In this document: positions 15,143-26,377 of the stretch, in pieces
Numbering within the stretch: position 1 is the first letter of the stretch
How the letters are laid out: every line of letters begins with the position of its first letter
Program-made: the position numbers and the translations under genes
The notes under the pieces: model-generated
What the model was told of the DNA's origin: nothing
Database searches by the model: none
The model's input: the letters and a program-made list of their open reading frames with translations, nothing else
NCBI RefSeq assembly: GCF_004114425.1
Contig: NZ_RDQF01000064.1
Coordinates: forward strand, 1 to 40,628
DNA length: 40,628 bases
Source of the DNA: Bradyrhizobium vignae
GTDB lineage: Bacteria; Pseudomonadota; Alphaproteobacteria; Rhizobiales; Xanthobacteraceae
Direction: 5' to 3'

Positions 15143-15850
15143 ATGGCCAACGATACAGAGCTGCCAGCCCGTACACTGGCCGGCCCGCGCCTCAAGCGGG
15201 CGGCCAAGCGGAAAAGGGCCTCAACGGTTCGACGGACGCGAGCGCCCGATCAGACCCGTGAAGCCATTCTGCGTGCGGCCGTCGCCGAGTTTGCCCGCGA
15301 AGGCTACGGCGGCGCGCGGGTCGATCGCATCAGCAAGGCCGCCAAGAGCAACGACCGGATGCTCTATTATTACTTCAAGAGCAAGGAGAAGCTCTTTCAT
15401 CAGGTCATCGAGCATTGCTATGCCGATCTGGTCGCGTCGGAAGAGGCGCTCGACCTCGATTTTTCCAGCCCGCGCCAGTCGCTGGCGGCGCTGGTTGCCT
15501 TCAATTGGAACTATTATTGGGCCCATCCGGAGCTATTGAGCATTCTCGCCACGGAAAATCTCTTCAAGGGCCGTCACGTCAAGAACAATATCCGTCGCAG
15601 CTTCGCCAATACGCAGCTCGGCATGCTTGAGCGCGTGCTCCAGAGCGGGGTCGAACGGGGCGAGTTCAGGGCGGACTGCGACCGCTTCCATCTTTATCTG
15701 TCGATCCTCTCGCTCACCTATTTCTACCGCGCCAACCTCTACACGTTGTCGAGTTACACGCAGATCGATCTTGCGGACCAGGCGATGCGGAACGCCTGGC
15801 TTGCACACGTGCAGAAGATGATCGAAGATTCTGTGAAGCGGAAGGAGTAA
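15143..15850 (+). CDS. TetR-family transcriptional regulator
   Basis: A 235-aa repressor. The first 35 residues are a basic, probably disordered extension (RLKRAAKRKRASTVRRTR). The TetR DNA-binding domain follows at about 38-85: TREAILRAAVAEFAREGYGGARVDRISKAAK, then NDRMLYYYFKSKEKLFHQV. The C-terminal ligand domain (about 100-225) is helical. It is divergent from the LivK/Rieske operon and a 20-bp palindrome lies between, so it likely represses that operon and itself until an aromatic-type effector binds (inference). The ATG at 15143 has a weak ribosome site. It ends before a bidirectional terminator. Confidence 0.92.
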   Translation: MANDTELPARTLAGPRLKRAAKRKRASTVRRTRAPDQTREAILRAAVAEFAREGYGGARVDRISKAAKSNDRMLYYYFKSKEKLFHQVIEHCYADLVASEEALDLDFSSPRQSLAALVAFNWNYYWAHPELLSILATENLFKGRHVKNNIRRSFANTQLGMLERVLQSGVERGEFRADCDRFHLYLSILSLTYFYRANLYTLSSYTQIDLADQAMRNAWLAHVQKMIEDSVKRKE

Positions 15851-15880
15851 GGTCGGCGAAGTGAATGCGGCATGAAAGAA

Positions 15881-15906
15881 AAAGGCCGGGATCGCTCCCG
15901 GCCTTT
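15881..15906. terminator. Bidirectional rho-independent terminator
   Basis: A perfect 11-bp stem, AAAGGCCGGGA with TCCCGGCCTTT, with a TCGC loop; the flanks give A-rich and T-rich tails on both strands. It lies between the convergent TetR gene and glpV. Confidence 0.9.
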
Positions 15907-15930
15907 CATTTTGATGACGCTGCGCGCCGC

Positions 15931-17727
<1,797 letters not shown>

Positions 17728-17764
17728 GTTGTTCCTCCGTTGCAGCGACAAACTTTTATACAGG

Positions 17765-17782
17765 TCCGGGTTGCCCCCCGGA
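17765..17782 (-). other. Small hairpin before glpV
   Basis: TCCGGG (17765-17770) and CCCGGA (17777-17782) form a short stem in the 77-bp gap between glpU and glpV. It might act as an mRNA processing or stability element raising binding-protein expression; the stem is short, so confidence is low. Confidence 0.3.
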
Positions 17783-17804
17783 TCTGGCCGTCCCTTCGCG
17801 AGCT

Positions 17805-18134
17805 TCAGACCGTGCGAAAAACAAGCACTGCCGTGGCCAGCGAAATTCCACTTGCGAGCCACAGGCTCGAAATTTCAAACCCCTCCTCGCCGATCGGCAG
17901 CGTGGCGATCGGATCGGTCCCGACGAGGCCGATCCACACGAGATGGATGACGGCGGCCGCGATCAGCGAGATGAACAGACGGTCGCCGCGCGTGGTCGGA
18001 ATACTGAGAACGCCGATGCGCTCGGCCTCCGGATAGACCGCAGCGAGCCACGTCATCACCGCGAGCGTGCAGGCCAGCCCGGCGAAGAAGATCGCGGTCG
18101 GCAGCGTCCAGGCCATCCATGCAATAGACTCCAT
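17805..18134 (-). CDS. glpU: Small membrane protein GlpU (DUF2160)
   Basis: A 109-aa membrane protein with three predicted membrane helices (about 10-32, 52-73 and 88-107). Between helices lies the segment YPEAERIGVLSIPTTRGDRLF, which I associate with the DUF2160 family. The family sits in glp-type ABC operons between permease and binding-protein genes, and its role is unknown. It starts 10 bp after the glpQ stop with AAGGGGG upstream of the ATG, so it is translated as part of the operon. An accessory role in transporter assembly is possible but unproven. Confidence 0.85.
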   Translation of the reverse strand: MESIAWMAWTLPTAIFFAGLACTLAVMTWLAAVYPEAERIGVLSIPTTRGDRLFISLIAAAVIHLVWIGLVGTDPIATLPIGEEGFEISSLWLASGISLATAVLVFRTV

Positions 18135-18144
18135 GGTCGCCCCC

Positions 18145-19924
<1,780 letters not shown>

Positions 19925-19925
<1 letters not shown>

Positions 19926-21010
19926 CAGGCGGCTCCCTCCACCAGAAGGCTGTCGGCATAGACGTGCACATGCGACGGGTCGAATTTCAGCCCGGCGGTG
20001 CCGTCCGGACTGGTGAAGCCGCCAGGGGCGCGCGCCGCGAGCTTTGCGTCCCCAAGGCGCGCACGCGCGAAACGGATGCGGCCGAGATCGTCGATGCGCT
20101 CGATCTTCGCGGTGAGCAGGCCCGGCGCGGGCGCGACCACCTCGACGAATTCGGGACGGACGCCGATCTCGATCTTCGCTCCCGCAGGCAGGTTGTCGTA
20201 GCTGCGGTTGAGCGCGATGACGTGGCCGTCGAGCCTGGCCTCGCGTCCCCGCACCTCCGCTGGCAGGATGTTCATGCCGGGCGAGCCGATGAAATAGCCG
20301 ACGAAGGTATGCGCCGGCTTGTCGAACAGCTCGGCCGGCGTGCCGCTCTGCACCACGCGGCCGTCATGCATGACGACCACGGTGTCGGCGAAAGTCAGCG
20401 CCTCCGTCTGGTCGTGGGTCACGTAAATCATCGTGAGGTCGAGCTCGCGATGCAGCGCCTTCAGCTTGGAGCGAAGCTGCCACTTCAGCTCGGGATCGAT
20501 CACCGTCAGCGGCTCGTCGAACAGCACAGCGGCGACATCGGAGCGGACGAGGCCGCGGCCGAGCGAGATCTTCTGCTTGGCATCCGCCGTGAGCCGAGTT
20601 GCTTTGCGATTGAGATAGGGTTCGAGATCGAGCAGGCGGCCGATCTCGGCGACGCGCCGGTCGATCTCGGCCTTCGGCACGCCGCGGTTCTTCAGCGGGA
20701 ACGCCAGATTCTGCCCGACCGTCATGGTGTCGTAAATCACCGGAAACTGGAACACTTGGGCGATGTTGCGCTTCTGGGTTGACAGCGGTGTGATGTCCAC
20801 ACCGTCGAACATGATTTTTCCGCGCGAAGGCGTGATGATGCCGGAAATGACGTTGAGCAGCGTGGTCTTGCCGCAGCCGCTCGGGCCGAGCAGCGCATAG
20901 GCGCCGCCCTGCCGCCAAGTCATGGTGACGGGCTTGAGCGCAAAGCTCTCCGGCGCGGCACCGTTGCCGCCGTAGGAGTGGGCGAGATCGACGAGGTCAA
21001 TGCGGGCCAT
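19925..21010 (-). CDS. glpT: ABC ATPase GlpT with degenerate signature motif
   Basis: A 361-aa ATPase of the MalK/UgpC size class with a C-terminal TOBE-like domain (about 250-355). Walker A GPSGCGKTT is at 42-50, the Q-loop is near Gln85/Gln88, Walker B VLFDEP is at 162-167 and the switch His is His199 in VTHDQTEAL. The signature, normally LSGGQ, reads LTADAKQ (140-146), with both glycines and the glutamine lost. GlpS has the reverse set of defects, so the two probably form one heterodimer. It begins 11 bp after the glpS stop. This GlpT is an ABC ATPase and should not be confused with the unrelated E. coli GlpT antiporter. Confidence 0.92.
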
Positions 21011-21021
21011 GACGCACCTCC

Positions 21022-22098
21022 TCAGGAGCTCGGTGCTGCGACGAGGCGATCAGCCGCGTCGAACACAAAAACATCATTGGGATCGAGCACGGCATGGATG
21101 GTCTGGCCGGGCTCGAATTCGTGCACGCCGTGCAGCACGGCCACCCAGTTCGATCCATCGCGGGTCAGATGCACGAAACTCTCCGAACCGGTGATCTCGG
21201 TCACCGTGACAGTGGCGTGGAAGGCGTGGCGATCGGCCTGGCCACTTGCGAGCCCGAGCTGATGGGCACGGAAGCCGATGCGGTAGAAGCCGTCGGGCAG
21301 ACCGGCATAAAGCCCGGACGCGGGCGCTGCACTCCCGCCGGCGTATTGGACCATGCCATTTCCCTTCTCGAGGCCGACGAGATTGAGCGGCGGATCCGAA
21401 AACACCTGCGCGACGCGCAAGGTCTGCGGCCGGCGGTAAACGTTAGAGGTCTCGCCCATCTGCAGCGCCTGCCCCTCCCACATGCACACCGTGTTGCCGC
21501 CGAGCAGCAGCGCCTCGCTCGGCTCGGTAGTGGCATAGACGAAGATCGCGCCGGAGGCCTCGAAGATGCGCGGCAGCTCGGCGCGCAGCTCCTCACGCAG
21601 CTTGTAGTCGAGATTGGCGAGCGGCTCGTCGAGCAGCACGAGATCGGCGCCCTTGACCAGCGCGCGGGCGATCGCGGTGCGCTGCTGCTGGCCGCCGGAG
21701 AGCTGGAGCGGCGTGCGCTTCAGGAATGGCTCGAGCCGCAGCAGCTTTGCCGCCTCCGCCACGCGCGCCTCGATCTCATCGCGCGGCTTGCCCTGCACGC
21801 GCAAGGGCGAAGCGATGTTCTCGTAGACCGTCAGCGAGGGGTAGTTGATGAACTGCTGATAGACCATCGCGACCGAACGCTGGCGCACGTCGGCGCCGGT
21901 GACGTCCTTGCCATTGACCAGCACCTTGCCTGATGTCGGCTTGTCGAGGCCCGCGAGCAATCGCATGATCGAGGTCTTGCCCGACAGCGTCGGCCCGAGC
22001 AGGACGTTGAGCGTGCCGCTCTCCAGCGTCAGCGAGACGTCCCGAATGTGCGGCACGCCATCTACGGTCCGGGTCACGTGATCGAGTGTCACGGTCAT
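21022..22098 (-). CDS. glpS: ABC ATPase GlpS lacking the switch histidine
   Basis: A 358-aa ATPase with Walker A GPTLSGKTS (35-43; the usual small Gly-rich loop is altered but Lys41 is kept), Q-loop near Gln81, intact signature LSGGQ (133-137) and Walker B VLLDEP (154-159). Where the switch histidine belongs (VTHDQxEA) it reads YATTEPSEA, with Thr191 in place of His. A C-terminal TOBE-like domain follows (about 240-350). The ATG overlaps the glpD stop by four bases (ATGA), so translation is coupled. Together with GlpT it should energise uptake through GlpPQ. Confidence 0.92.
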   Translation of the reverse strand: MTVTLDHVTRTVDGVPHIRDVSLTLESGTLNVLLGPTLSGKTSIMRLLAGLDKPTSGKVLVNGKDVTGADVRQRSVAMVYQQFINYPSLTVYENIASPLRVQGKPRDEIEARVAEAAKLLRLEPFLKRTPLQLSGGQQQRTAIARALVKGADLVLLDEPLANLDYKLREELRAELPRIFEASGAIFVYATTEPSEALLLGGNTVCMWEGQALQMGETSNVYRRPQTLRVAQVFSDPPLNLVGLEKGNGMVQYAGGSAAPASGLYAGLPDGFYRIGFRAHQLGLASGQADRHAFHATVTVTEITGSESFVHLTRDGSNWVAVLHGVHEFEPGQTIHAVLDPNDVFVFDAADRLVAAPSS

Positions 22099-23645
22099 GA
22101 GCGTCCTCCCGCTTCCAGCAGAGGACTTTGCGGCACGGCGTGGGTCCTGATCCAGTCGTCAAGCGCCGCGATCTCGTCGGCGGTTAGTCGCAGGCCGAGC
22201 TTGGAACGACGCCAGACGATGTCCTCGGCGGTGACGGCCCATTCATTGGCCATGAGATAGCGGACCTCGCGCTCGGTCAGGGTCGCACCGAAGGCCTGGC
22301 CGAGATCGGCGGCGGATTTCGCATCGCCGAGCAGCTTGATGGCACGGGTGCCATAGGCGCGCGCGAGGCGCCGGGCATGCTCGTGGCTGAGGAACGGATA
22401 GCCGCGCCGCAATTCCGCAATCAGGCCATCGACGGCGGAGACGTCCATATCTCCGCCGGGTAGCGGCCATTTGCCGGTCCACCCTTCGCGCGCCTTGGCA
22501 CTGCGAAGATAGGGCGCGAGCCGCTCCAGCGCCTCCTCGGCGAGCCGGCGATAGGTCGTGATCTTGCCGCCATAGATCGACAGCAGCGGCGTCCCGCCGG
22601 GCGTGTCGAGCTCGAACACGTAGTCGCGGGTTGCGGCCTTGGCCTCGCTGGCGCCGTCGTCGTAGAGGGGACGCACGCCGGAATAGGTCCAAACCACATC
22701 CTCGGGCGTCACGGGCTTGGCCAGATATTCGCTCGCCGCCTTGCAGAGATATTCGATCTCCTCAGCCGTCGCCTTCACCTTGGCGGGATCGCCGTCATAG
22801 TCGCGATCGGTGGTGCCGATCAGCGTGAAATCGTCCTGGTACGGGATCACGAAGATGATGCGGCCGTCGGCGTTCTGGAACATGTAGGCGCGGTCGTGGT
22901 CGTAGAGCTTTTTCACGACGATGTGCGAGCCCTGCACCAGGCGGACTTTTGCCTTGGCATTGACGCCGGCACCGCGGCCGAGCACGTCCTCGACCCAGGG
23001 ACCGCCGGCATTGACCAGCGCACGCGCCCGGACCTGCGAACGCTCGCCGGTCAGCATGTTGACCATGTTGACGATCCAGAGGCCGTCGGCCTGGCGGATC
23101 TCGGTGGCGCGGGTGCGAGTGCGGATCTCCGCACCCTTGTCGGCGGCATCGCGCGCGTTGAGCACGACGAGGCGGGCGTCATCGACGAAGCAGTCCGAAT
23201 ATTCGAAGGCGCGGCTGTAGCGGTTCGGGATCAGCGGCTTGCCGACCTGATCGCGCTTGAGATCGACCGAGCGCGTGGCGGGCAGCAGATGGCGGCCGCC
23301 GATGTGATCATAAAGGAAGAGGCCTAGGCGCAGCAGCCAGGCGGGGCGGAGCCCTGCATGATGCGGCAGAACGAAACGCAGGGGGCGGATGATGTGGGGC
23401 GCGATGCCCCAGAGGATCTCGCGCTCGATCAGCGCCTCGCGCACCAGCCGAAACTCGTAATATTCGAGGTAGCGCAGGCCGCCATGCACCAGCTTGGTCG
23501 ACCAGGACGAGGTTCCGCTCGCCAAATCGTTCATTTCGCACAGGAAAACCGTGTTGCCGCGGCCTACCGCGTCGCGCGCGATGCCGCAACCGTTAACACC
23601 GCCTCCGATGATGGCGAGATCGAAAATACGCTCCAACAGACGCAT
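22095..23645 (-). CDS. glpD: Aerobic glycerol-3-phosphate dehydrogenase
   Basis: A 516-aa FAD enzyme that oxidises sn-glycerol-3-phosphate to dihydroxyacetone phosphate at the inner membrane and passes electrons to ubiquinone. The FAD-binding motif is at residues 8-24 (FDLAIIGGGVNGCGIARDA), followed by SGTSSWSTKLVHGGLRYLE (about 42-60), both classic for GlpD. NAGGPWVEDV near 210 and YSGVRPLYDD near 322 are further conserved segments. Length is normal. It is the first gene of the glpDSTPQUV operon. The upstream region holds repeated CTTTCGT boxes and a promoter-like pair. Unlike the R. leguminosarum order, glpR is not next downstream but lies upstream beyond a toxin-antitoxin pair. Confidence 0.96.
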   Translation of the reverse strand: MRLLERIFDLAIIGGGVNGCGIARDAVGRGNTVFLCEMNDLASGTSSWSTKLVHGGLRYLEYYEFRLVREALIEREILWGIAPHIIRPLRFVLPHHAGLRPAWLLRLGLFLYDHIGGRHLLPATRSVDLKRDQVGKPLIPNRYSRAFEYSDCFVDDARLVVLNARDAADKGAEIRTRTRATEIRQADGLWIVNMVNMLTGERSQVRARALVNAGGPWVEDVLGRGAGVNAKAKVRLVQGSHIVVKKLYDHDRAYMFQNADGRIIFVIPYQDDFTLIGTTDRDYDGDPAKVKATAEEIEYLCKAASEYLAKPVTPEDVVWTYSGVRPLYDDGASEAKAATRDYVFELDTPGGTPLLSIYGGKITTYRRLAEEALERLAPYLRSAKAREGWTGKWPLPGGDMDVSAVDGLIAELRRGYPFLSHEHARRLARAYGTRAIKLLGDAKSAADLGQAFGATLTEREVRYLMANEWAVTAEDIVWRRSKLGLRLTADEIAALDDWIRTHAVPQSPLLEAGGRS

Positions 23646-23677
23646 CCCCCGGCGACCGCCCGTTCCTCGAGCGGTTA

Positions 23678-23746
23678 CTTTCGTTTTTGATTAGATCACA
23701 CCGCAAAACGAAAGCAAGACGAAAGAGAGACGAAAGAAAGTGAAAG
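23678..23746 (-). promoter_or_regulatory. glpD promoter with phased CTTTCGT boxes (likely GlpR operator)
   Basis: On the plus strand, ACGAAAG occurs at 23708, 23719 and 23730, with GTGAAAG at 23740, spaced 11, 11 and 10 bp (one helical turn). An inverted copy, CTTTCGT, lies at 23678-23684. On the minus strand a promoter-like pair fits: -35 TTGCTT (23717-23712), 16-bp spacer, -10 TCTAAT (23695-23690). The boxes overlap the -35 element and flank the -10, about 33-100 bp before the glpD ATG. DeoR-family repressors are known to bind tandem TTTC-type repeats, and GlpR is encoded nearby. Confidence 0.65.
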
Positions 23747-23866
23747 AGGAACTTTTTCAACGGCAATGAGACAGCGAAATCAGCAGCCGGACGGGCAGAT
23801 TTAGGGGCAAACAGCTTGATTGAACGGCAGGCTGACGTGGGCCCGCCGACCGACGTGCTCGCGGAC

Positions 23867-23895
23867 TTGAATGTAGCAACATCTCTACGTAGATT
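23867..23895 (+). promoter_or_regulatory. Promoter and palindrome of the toxin-antitoxin pair
   Basis: TTGAAT (23867-23872), a 17-bp spacer and TAGATT (23890-23895) fit a sigma-70-type promoter, 40 bp before the antitoxin ATG. The 10-bp perfect palindrome TCTACGTAGA (23884-23893) overlaps the -10 box, as expected for an autoregulatory operator of an antitoxin/toxin complex. Confidence 0.5.
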
Positions 23896-23934
23896 CCGCA
23901 GGCGGAGCATAGCCACGGCTTGGAGGCTCAAACG

Positions 23935-24186
23935 ATGGTGACCACCCTGACCAGCCGACAATTCAATCAAGATACCAGCGGCGCCAAGAAAGCCGCATCG
24001 CAGGGTCCCGTCTTTATTACCGACCGCGGTCGCCCGGCCCATGTCCTATTGAGGATCGAGGATTATTTGCGCCTGAGCGGCGGGCATATGAGCCTTGCCG
24101 AAGCTCTGGCACAGGCGAACGCGGATTTCGATTTCGAACCGCCTCGCGTGACCGTCGGCATCTCCAGGCCCGCTGATCTCGACTGA
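23935..24186 (+). CDS. Phd/YefM-type antitoxin
   Basis: An 83-aa antitoxin. The N-terminal Phd/YefM-like DNA-binding fold is read from MVTTLTSRQFNQDTSGAKKA, then GPVFITDRGRPAHVLLRIEDYLRL. The C-terminal third (about 48-83) is an acidic tail (ADFDFEPPRVTVG) expected to wrap and block the toxin. The ATG at 23935 has GGAGG upstream; a TTG 15 bp earlier in frame is less likely because it overlaps that site. Its stop overlaps the toxin start by one base (TGATG). It probably represses its own promoter at the palindrome 23884-23893. Encoded opposite to the glp genes on either side. Confidence 0.88.
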   Translation: MVTTLTSRQFNQDTSGAKKAASQGPVFITDRGRPAHVLLRIEDYLRLSGGHMSLAEALAQANADFDFEPPRVTVGISRPADLD

Positions 24187-24602
24187 TGTTTCTGCTCGAC
24201 ACCAATGTCATTTCCGAACTGAGGCGGCCGGATAAGGCCAATCGCAATGTCCTCGCTTGGGCCAATGCTGTGCCTGCGGCGAATTTTTTCATGTCCGCCA
24301 TCTCGATTCTTGAGATTGAACTTGGTGCGCGTCTGATCGAGCGCAAAGACGCGGCGCAAGGTGCTGTCCTGCGTGCCTGGATCAACGATCACATTCTGGC
24401 CCGCTTCGAAGGAAGGATTCTGGCGATCGACACCGCCGTGGCGCAGCGTTGCGCCCAGCTGCATGTTCCCAACCCGTGGGCCGAACGCGACGCCCTTATC
24501 GCTGCGACCGCGCTTGTTCACGGCTTGACGGTCGTTACGCGCAATGTGGGGGATTTCGACCCTACGGGCGTGACGCTGCTGAATCCGTGGAGCGGCACCT
24601 AA
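24186..24602 (+). CDS. PIN-domain toxin (VapC/FitB type)
   Basis: A 138-aa PIN-domain ribonuclease. The acidic metal-binding residues are Asp5 (FLLDTNVISE), Glu43 (ISILEIELG), Asp102 (ERDALIAATA) and Asp123 (TRNVGDF), all present, so the toxin looks active. The spacing and NPWAERDA-type sequence resemble FitB/VapC toxins that cleave tRNA or other RNA. It is translationally coupled to a Phd/YefM-type antitoxin. Its TAA (24600-24602) ends only 2 bp before the stop of the convergent glpR (24605), with no room for a terminator, so the two transcripts must overlap. Confidence 0.92.
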   Translation: MFLLDTNVISELRRPDKANRNVLAWANAVPAANFFMSAISILEIELGARLIERKDAAQGAVLRAWINDHILARFEGRILAIDTAVAQRCAQLHVPNPWAERDALIAATALVHGLTVVTRNVGDFDPTGVTLLNPWSGT

Positions 24603-24604
24603 AT

Positions 24605-25447
24605 TTAGCGCAGCCGCACGACCGGCGCGACTTCCGATGCCGCATCCTGAGCATCGGCCGCATCGTCGATATCCGCCCCCTTCGGCAGCGCCTCCACCAC
24701 CTCGATGCCCTTGCTGTGGCAGATCGTGGCGAGGCGCTCGGGCAGCTCCTGGTCGGTCACGAAGGTCTGGATCTGGGTGATGTGGGCGATGCGCACAGGC
24801 GCGCTGCGGCGCAGCTTGGTGGAATCGGCGACCAGCATGACGCTGCGGGCATTGGCGATGATGGCCTGCGCCACCTGAACCTCGCGATAGTCGAAGTCGA
24901 GCAGCGCGCCCTCCTCGTCGATCGCGGACGCCCCGATGATGGCATAGTCGACCTTGAACTGGCCGATCAGCTGCGTCGCGGTCGAGCCGACCACCGCGCC
25001 GTCGGCGCGCCGCACCGTGCCGCCGGCCACCACCACCTCGATGCGGGGATGGCGGTAGAGCAGCATCGCGACATTGAGATTGTTGGTGATGACGAGGAGG
25101 TCCTCGTGCGAGGTCAGCGCGCTCGCGACCTCCTCCGTCGTGGTGCCGATGTTGATGAACAGCGAGCAACCGTTCGGGATCAGCGAGGCGGCTGCAGCGC
25201 CAATCGCCTTCTTCTCGTCGGCGGCGACGAAACGGCGCGCCTCATAGGCGAGATTCTCCACGCCGGAGGCGATAATGGCGCCGCCATGAATGCGGGTCAG
25301 CGATCTCCGTTCGCAGAGATCGTTGAGATCCTTGCGGATGGTCTGCGCGGAGACTTCGAACCGGCGCGCCAGCTCGTCGACCATGACGCGGCCGGAGGCG
25401 CGCGCGATGTTGAGGATTTCGGCTTGGCGATGGGTCAGTCCGGTCAC
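24605..25447 (-). CDS. glpR: DeoR-family repressor GlpR
   Basis: A 280-aa regulator. The N-terminal DeoR winged helix (residues 1-57) contains RQAEILNIARASGRVMVDEL, then FEVSAQTIRKDLNDL. The effector domain (about 75-235) has GTTTEEVA, a phosphosugar-binding loop typical of DeoR proteins, and later GASAIDEEGALLDFDYREVQVA. In GlpR, glycerol-3-phosphate binding relieves repression. The start is a GTG at 25447 with GAGG upstream. In R. leguminosarum glpR is within the glp operon; here it is cut off from glpD by a toxin-antitoxin pair on the other strand. It probably acts at the CTTTCGT boxes before glpD. Confidence 0.9.
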   Translation of the reverse strand: MTGLTHRQAEILNIARASGRVMVDELARRFEVSAQTIRKDLNDLCERRSLTRIHGGAIIASGVENLAYEARRFVAADEKKAIGAAAASLIPNGCSLFINIGTTTEEVASALTSHEDLLVITNNLNVAMLLYRHPRIEVVVAGGTVRRADGAVVGSTATQLIGQFKVDYAIIGASAIDEEGALLDFDYREVQVAQAIIANARSVMLVADSTKLRRSAPVRIAHITQIQTFVTDQELPERLATICHSKGIEVVEALPKGADIDDAADAQDAASEVAPVVRLR

Positions 25448-25536
25448 GGCAACGGCCTCAAATCAGGATGATGCATGGTGCGGCGGTTCGCGCTTCCGGT
25501 CAATGCCGGAACCCACCGGCTAGCCGACCAGGAATC

Positions 25537-26199
25537 TCACCACGCCATTGCCGTGGCAACACGCGCGAGCAGGTCAGGATCGTCATAGGCGCTCGCGGAC
25601 GCAATAGCGCCGGCTGCAACGAGATCGGCATGGCCGAGCGTGGTGCGCATCCCGATGGTCGGGATTCCGGCCGCGGCGGCCGATTGCACGCCGGAGCGGG
25701 AGTCCTCAAACGCGATGGAGCCCGCCGCGCTGGCGCCGACGAAGCGCAGCCCTTCCTGATAGGGCAGCGGATGCGGCTTTCCGTGCGGCAGCTCGTCGCC
25801 GATCACGATCGCCTTGAACCGCTCGGTGATGCCAAGCCCCGACAGCAGCAGCTCCGCGTTGAGACGCGGCGCGTTGGTCACCGCGACCATGGGGATGCCG
25901 GCGGCGTCCGCCCGGTCGAGCAGCGCCATCAGGCCCGGCAGCGGCGCGATCCGGCCCGCCACGAGGCCGCGAAAAATCGCCTCCTTCTCGTCGAGGATGG
26001 CGATCCGTCGTTCCGGCGTTTCGTCCGGCAGAAATCGCTCCCCGATCGACACGTTGGAAAAGCCCTGGAGCTCGCGCTTGAAGCGCTCGTCATCTACGAC
26101 ATGGCCGCGCGGGCCGAACACGCGATTGAAGGCCTCGCGATGAAGGGCATCGGTGTCGGCCAGTGTGCCGTCGATATCGAACAGCAATGCCCGCCCCAT
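25537..26199 (-). CDS. HAD-superfamily phosphatase upstream of glpR
   Basis: A phosphatase of HAD subfamily IA, 220 aa from the chosen start. Motif I FDIDGTLADTD (nucleophile is the first Asp) is right at the N-terminus, motif II is near VAVTNAPR, the motif III Lys is near KPHPLPY, and motif IV is near AFEDSRSGVQSA. It resembles beta-phosphoglucomutase/phosphoglycolate-phosphatase-like enzymes that act on small sugar or polyol phosphates. Adjacency to glpR suggests a glycerol-3-phosphate or related substrate (inference). The start is uncertain: ATGs at 26199, 26223 and 26250 share the frame. I chose 26199 because it lies directly before the fold. The gap to glpR is 89 bp and includes a small TTCCGG/CCGGAA hairpin (25494-25511). 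Confidence 0.85.
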   Translation of the reverse strand: MGRALLFDIDGTLADTDALHREAFNRVFGPRGHVVDDERFKRELQGFSNVSIGERFLPDETPERRIAILDEKEAIFRGLVAGRIAPLPGLMALLDRADAAGIPMVAVTNAPRLNAELLLSGLGITERFKAIVIGDELPHGKPHPLPYQEGLRFVGASAAGSIAFEDSRSGVQSAAAAGIPTIGMRTTLGHADLVAAGAIASASAYDDPDLLARVATAMAW

Positions 26200-26249
26200 T
26201 GCTCGCTCTTTCGCCTCGATCATTTCCGCACTTTTCCGAATACCCAACA

Positions 26250-26274
26250 TATCAATACAGAAGGGGTATCAATA
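26250..26274. promoter_or_regulatory. TATCAATA direct repeats in a divergent gap
   Basis: TATCAATA occurs at 26250-26257 and 26267-26274, a 17-bp period, in an AT-rich stretch between the HAD gene and the NTF2-like gene. The first copy touches the furthest-upstream HAD ATG, which argues for a downstream start. Candidate promoter or operator; the binding protein is unknown. Confidence 0.35.
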
Positions 26275-26377
26275 TTGCCTCTGTCGCGCAATCATGCGCG
26301 TGCATGACGATGCCGCGACACTCGACAAAGCCGCGCGCGGCTGCAACACTCTGGCCAAGATCAAAAAGGAGGAAACG

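Noticed and set aside
23646..24602. Recent horizontal transfer of the toxin-antitoxin pair judged by base composition
   Set aside because: The genes are only slightly less GC-rich than their neighbours by eye; composition alone does not support transfer, so only gene order was used.
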